From NCBI GenBank assembly GCA_047608975.1, contig JBLFYM010000006.1, positions 1 to 64,000 on the forward strand: a DNA stretch of 64,000 nucleotides, written 5' to 3'. The notes beneath the pieces are model-generated. The model was not told the DNA's origin. It worked only from the letters and a program-made list of their open reading frames with translations, and searched no databases. Both the position numbers and the translations under genes were made by a program. Origin of the DNA: GCA-2715965 sp047608975 (GTDB lineage Bacteria > Verrucomicrobiota > Verrucomicrobiia > Limisphaerales > JAYPXF01). Every line of letters begins with the position of its first letter. Within the stretch, counting starts at the first letter, position 1. Shown here piece after piece: positions 62,491-64,000 of this stretch.

Positions 62491-63866
62491 TCGCGTGATT
62501 CCTGGGAACTCTTCGGCAAATACCAGGATAAGTCCAATACAGGTTTTTCCCGGGTGAAATGCACACTGCGAACGAGGGTCATGGGCGATTTCTTTCGGCC
62601 GGTCAACGGACTGCGCCATTCGATCAGTTCCGCTGTCCAAGCCAGAACCTCTGCCCGTAACCAGTCACCGCTGGCAAATTGAATCCAGCTCTGCAGCCCC
62701 AGAGCATGCGGTGATTCTGCCGTCCCGGCCTGATGAATCTCAGCCACTCGTTCGAGCGGGATTTTGATCTCGTCACCTTCGTAGTTGAAACTCAGCAACC
62801 CACCGCCACAGCGGAGCGAGGCAGATTCCATCCGGTCACCATTGCGAAACAGCACCGCGGTGGATTTCACCGGCGGCTCCTCAACCACCGTCGTGCGACC
62901 GTCCCATTCGGAAACCCGGAGGTTTGCCACACCCAGCCGAGCTTCTGATCGGAAGCTGTAGAACATCATCCCCATACCGGCACCGGAATAGCCCAGATCA
63001 GTCCAGCGCTTGATCTCACGTCCATTCGCAAACAGCCAGCCCTCGCCCTTCTGTGAATTCAACCGGAAATCCAGGTGTACCTGATTGGCGTTCGTAAACT
63101 CGCTGACCAACCCGCGGGGAACAGTAACAGCGCGACCGGGGTTTCTTCCCCGCGACAGTGCATAGATCGCGCCCTTGCCCGAGCTGTAGAAATGATATCC
63201 CTCACCGTCCACGTAGTTCATGACGTCACGAACGTAGCAGGCGATGCGGATTTGGGGTGTCTTACGCCAGTGCAGATCGAACTCCACCCGGGCCACGATC
63301 GGCAGGTTGCAATCAACGCTCAGTGTCCCCTTCCCTTGCGAAAGAAAAATTCCTTCGCGGAACTCCCACGAAGGTCGGCGTTCCTCGTTCTTATCCTTGT
63401 CCCCCGGCAGATCGCTGATGAACCATTCGTTGGTCGAGAACGGTCCTTCGTATTGCACATCGCTTCGTTTACCGGTCCAGCGGATGGATTTCACCGAACC
63501 CCGTGGGACCGACAATTCACCGGCGATGGTCGTCGCGAGAGTCACGCGCTCGCGATCCATGGCGACGAGTTTGCCGCTCAACAGTTGACCACCCGCCAGT
63601 TCAAGACGGTTCTCCGGCCGCTCCGAACGATTTGTGGAGATCGACGTGTTCAGGATCGCCTGCAACTCGGCGAGGGGAATACTCCGCTCCGGTTCGCCCG
63701 GTGGTTTGAGAACAACCCGATCCGACATAAACCCGGTCAGCGAGCCGGCGGATCGGCTGCCATCTTCAAAACGGAGGGAGACCGATGCGTCCGGAGCGGC
63801 GGACGCATCCGACTGCCAGGCAAGCATCCCGGCGACCAGAAACAACCGGATGGAATCAGCGTTCAT
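62487..63866 (-). CDS. Secreted paralogue A of an uncharacterised three-gene family
   Basis: A 459-residue protein with a signal peptide (LFLVAGMLAWQSDASAA). It carries two copies of the small beta domain before the jelly-roll part (LRFEDGSRSAGSLTGF; LAGGQLLSGKLVAM), then FANGREIKRWTDLGYSG, RVSEWDG and a C-terminal third copy (RNGDRMESASLR). Its ATG overlaps the prenyltransferase-repeat gene by eleven bases, so all four genes form one operon. Confidence 0.7.
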   Translation of the reverse strand: MNADSIRLFLVAGMLAWQSDASAAPDASVSLRFEDGSRSAGSLTGFMSDRVVLKPPGEPERSIPLAELQAILNTSISTNRSERPENRLELAGGQLLSGKLVAMDRERVTLATTIAGELSVPRGSVKSIRWTGKRSDVQYEGPFSTNEWFISDLPGDKDKNEERRPSWEFREGIFLSQGKGTLSVDCNLPIVARVEFDLHWRKTPQIRIACYVRDVMNYVDGEGYHFYSSGKGAIYALSRGRNPGRAVTVPRGLVSEFTNANQVHLDFRLNSQKGEGWLFANGREIKRWTDLGYSGAGMGMMFYSFRSEARLGVANLRVSEWDGRTTVVEEPPVKSTAVLFRNGDRMESASLRCGGGLLSFNYEGDEIKIPLERVAEIHQAGTAESPHALGLQSWIQFASGDWLRAEVLAWTAELIEWRSPLTGRKKSPMTLVRSVHFTREKPVLDLSWYLPKSSQESRE

Positions 63867-64000
63867 AGATCGGCAGATACCGATAGTTCAGAGCCAGCGA
63901 CAGCAATGACGAACTGGTGCAAAAAGCCGTCCCAAAAGGCCCGTCCCAACTGCCGGTGCGATCCTGGGTCTTTCCCAGTGACGCAATGTTCTGCAGGTTC
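63856..64000 (-). CDS. C-terminus of a prenyltransferase/squalene-oxidase repeat protein
   Basis: Partial; the gene begins beyond the right edge. The visible 47 residues end in WDGPFGTAFCTSSSLLSLAL followed by NYRYLPIYER and a stop. This is the characteristic C-terminus of secreted prenyltransferase/squalene-oxidase repeat proteins of Planctomycetota and Verrucomicrobiota. The stop overlaps the start of paralogue A. Confidence 0.75.
   Translation of the reverse strand, partial: NLQNIASLGKTQDRTGSWDGPFGTAFCTSSSLLSLALNYRYLPIYER

Overview
The window looks like a chromosomal segment of a Verrucomicrobiota bacterium, probably of the Limisphaerales/Pedosphaera type. The evidence is an Akkermansia-like type IV pilus cluster (the Amuc_1098 to Amuc_1101 arrangement), exosortase machinery, tandem DUF1592 (PSD-type cytochrome) and DUF1552 (HXXSHH) genes, several sulfatases, and many secreted proteins in families known mainly from Verrucomicrobiota and Planctomycetota. 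This placement is inferred from gene content only; no 16S rRNA gene is present.

Layout. 1-5.9 kb (minus): secretin, two inner-membrane pilus proteins and a PilM-PilN fusion. 6-12.9 kb (minus): exopolysaccharide/exosortase block (UDP-sugar decarboxylase-type SDR, sugar-phosphate transferase, EpsI-like protein, exosortase, glycosyltransferase, zinc-ribbon/Sel1 protein). 13-28.3 kb (minus): secreted degradative block (M14 peptidase, alpha/beta hydrolase, two DUF1592/DUF1552 pairs with an uncharacterised secreted protein, a sulfatase) with two decayed gene remnants. 28.3-30.9 kb: mobile-element-like scrap with iteron-like repeats, a DEDDh exonuclease lacking a normal start, a defective HNH protein and an inverted repeat. 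31-53.9 kb: a metal-acquisition locus. 54-56.3 kb: broken genes, a perfect palindrome and tRNA-Thr(CGT). 56.4-64 kb (minus): two response regulators, a sulfatase, a DUF192 lipoprotein, three tandem paralogues and the end of a prenyltransferase-repeat protein.

The most interesting part is 31-53.9 kb. A ZnuD-like TonB-dependent receptor, two choice-of-anchor-M surface proteins (one with four 600-bp tandem repeats), a small Cys/His-rich secreted protein, a Fur/Zur-family regulator, an ABC ATPase with two ABC-2 permeases, a COG0523 metallochaperone GTPase, two redoxins (one with a (CETD)4 insertion), a MerC-type membrane protein and a complete DUF3450/ExbB/ExbB/ExbD/TonB/TPR energising module sit together. 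Five copies of a 19-bp inverted repeat (consensus ATTGCAAAnnnWTTGCAAT) lie in four promoter regions of this locus. They are the probable operator of the regulator encoded in its middle. I infer a zinc-responsive uptake system in which repeat proteins with conserved His residues capture metal at the surface for the TonB receptor. The metal identity and the relay role are inference.

An exact 41-bp sequence occurs in inverted orientation at 28459 and 55918 and brackets this whole segment. The far copy lies near the 3' end of tRNA-Thr. Together with the mobile-element debris on both sides this suggests that 28.4-56 kb is a rearranged or acquired segment.
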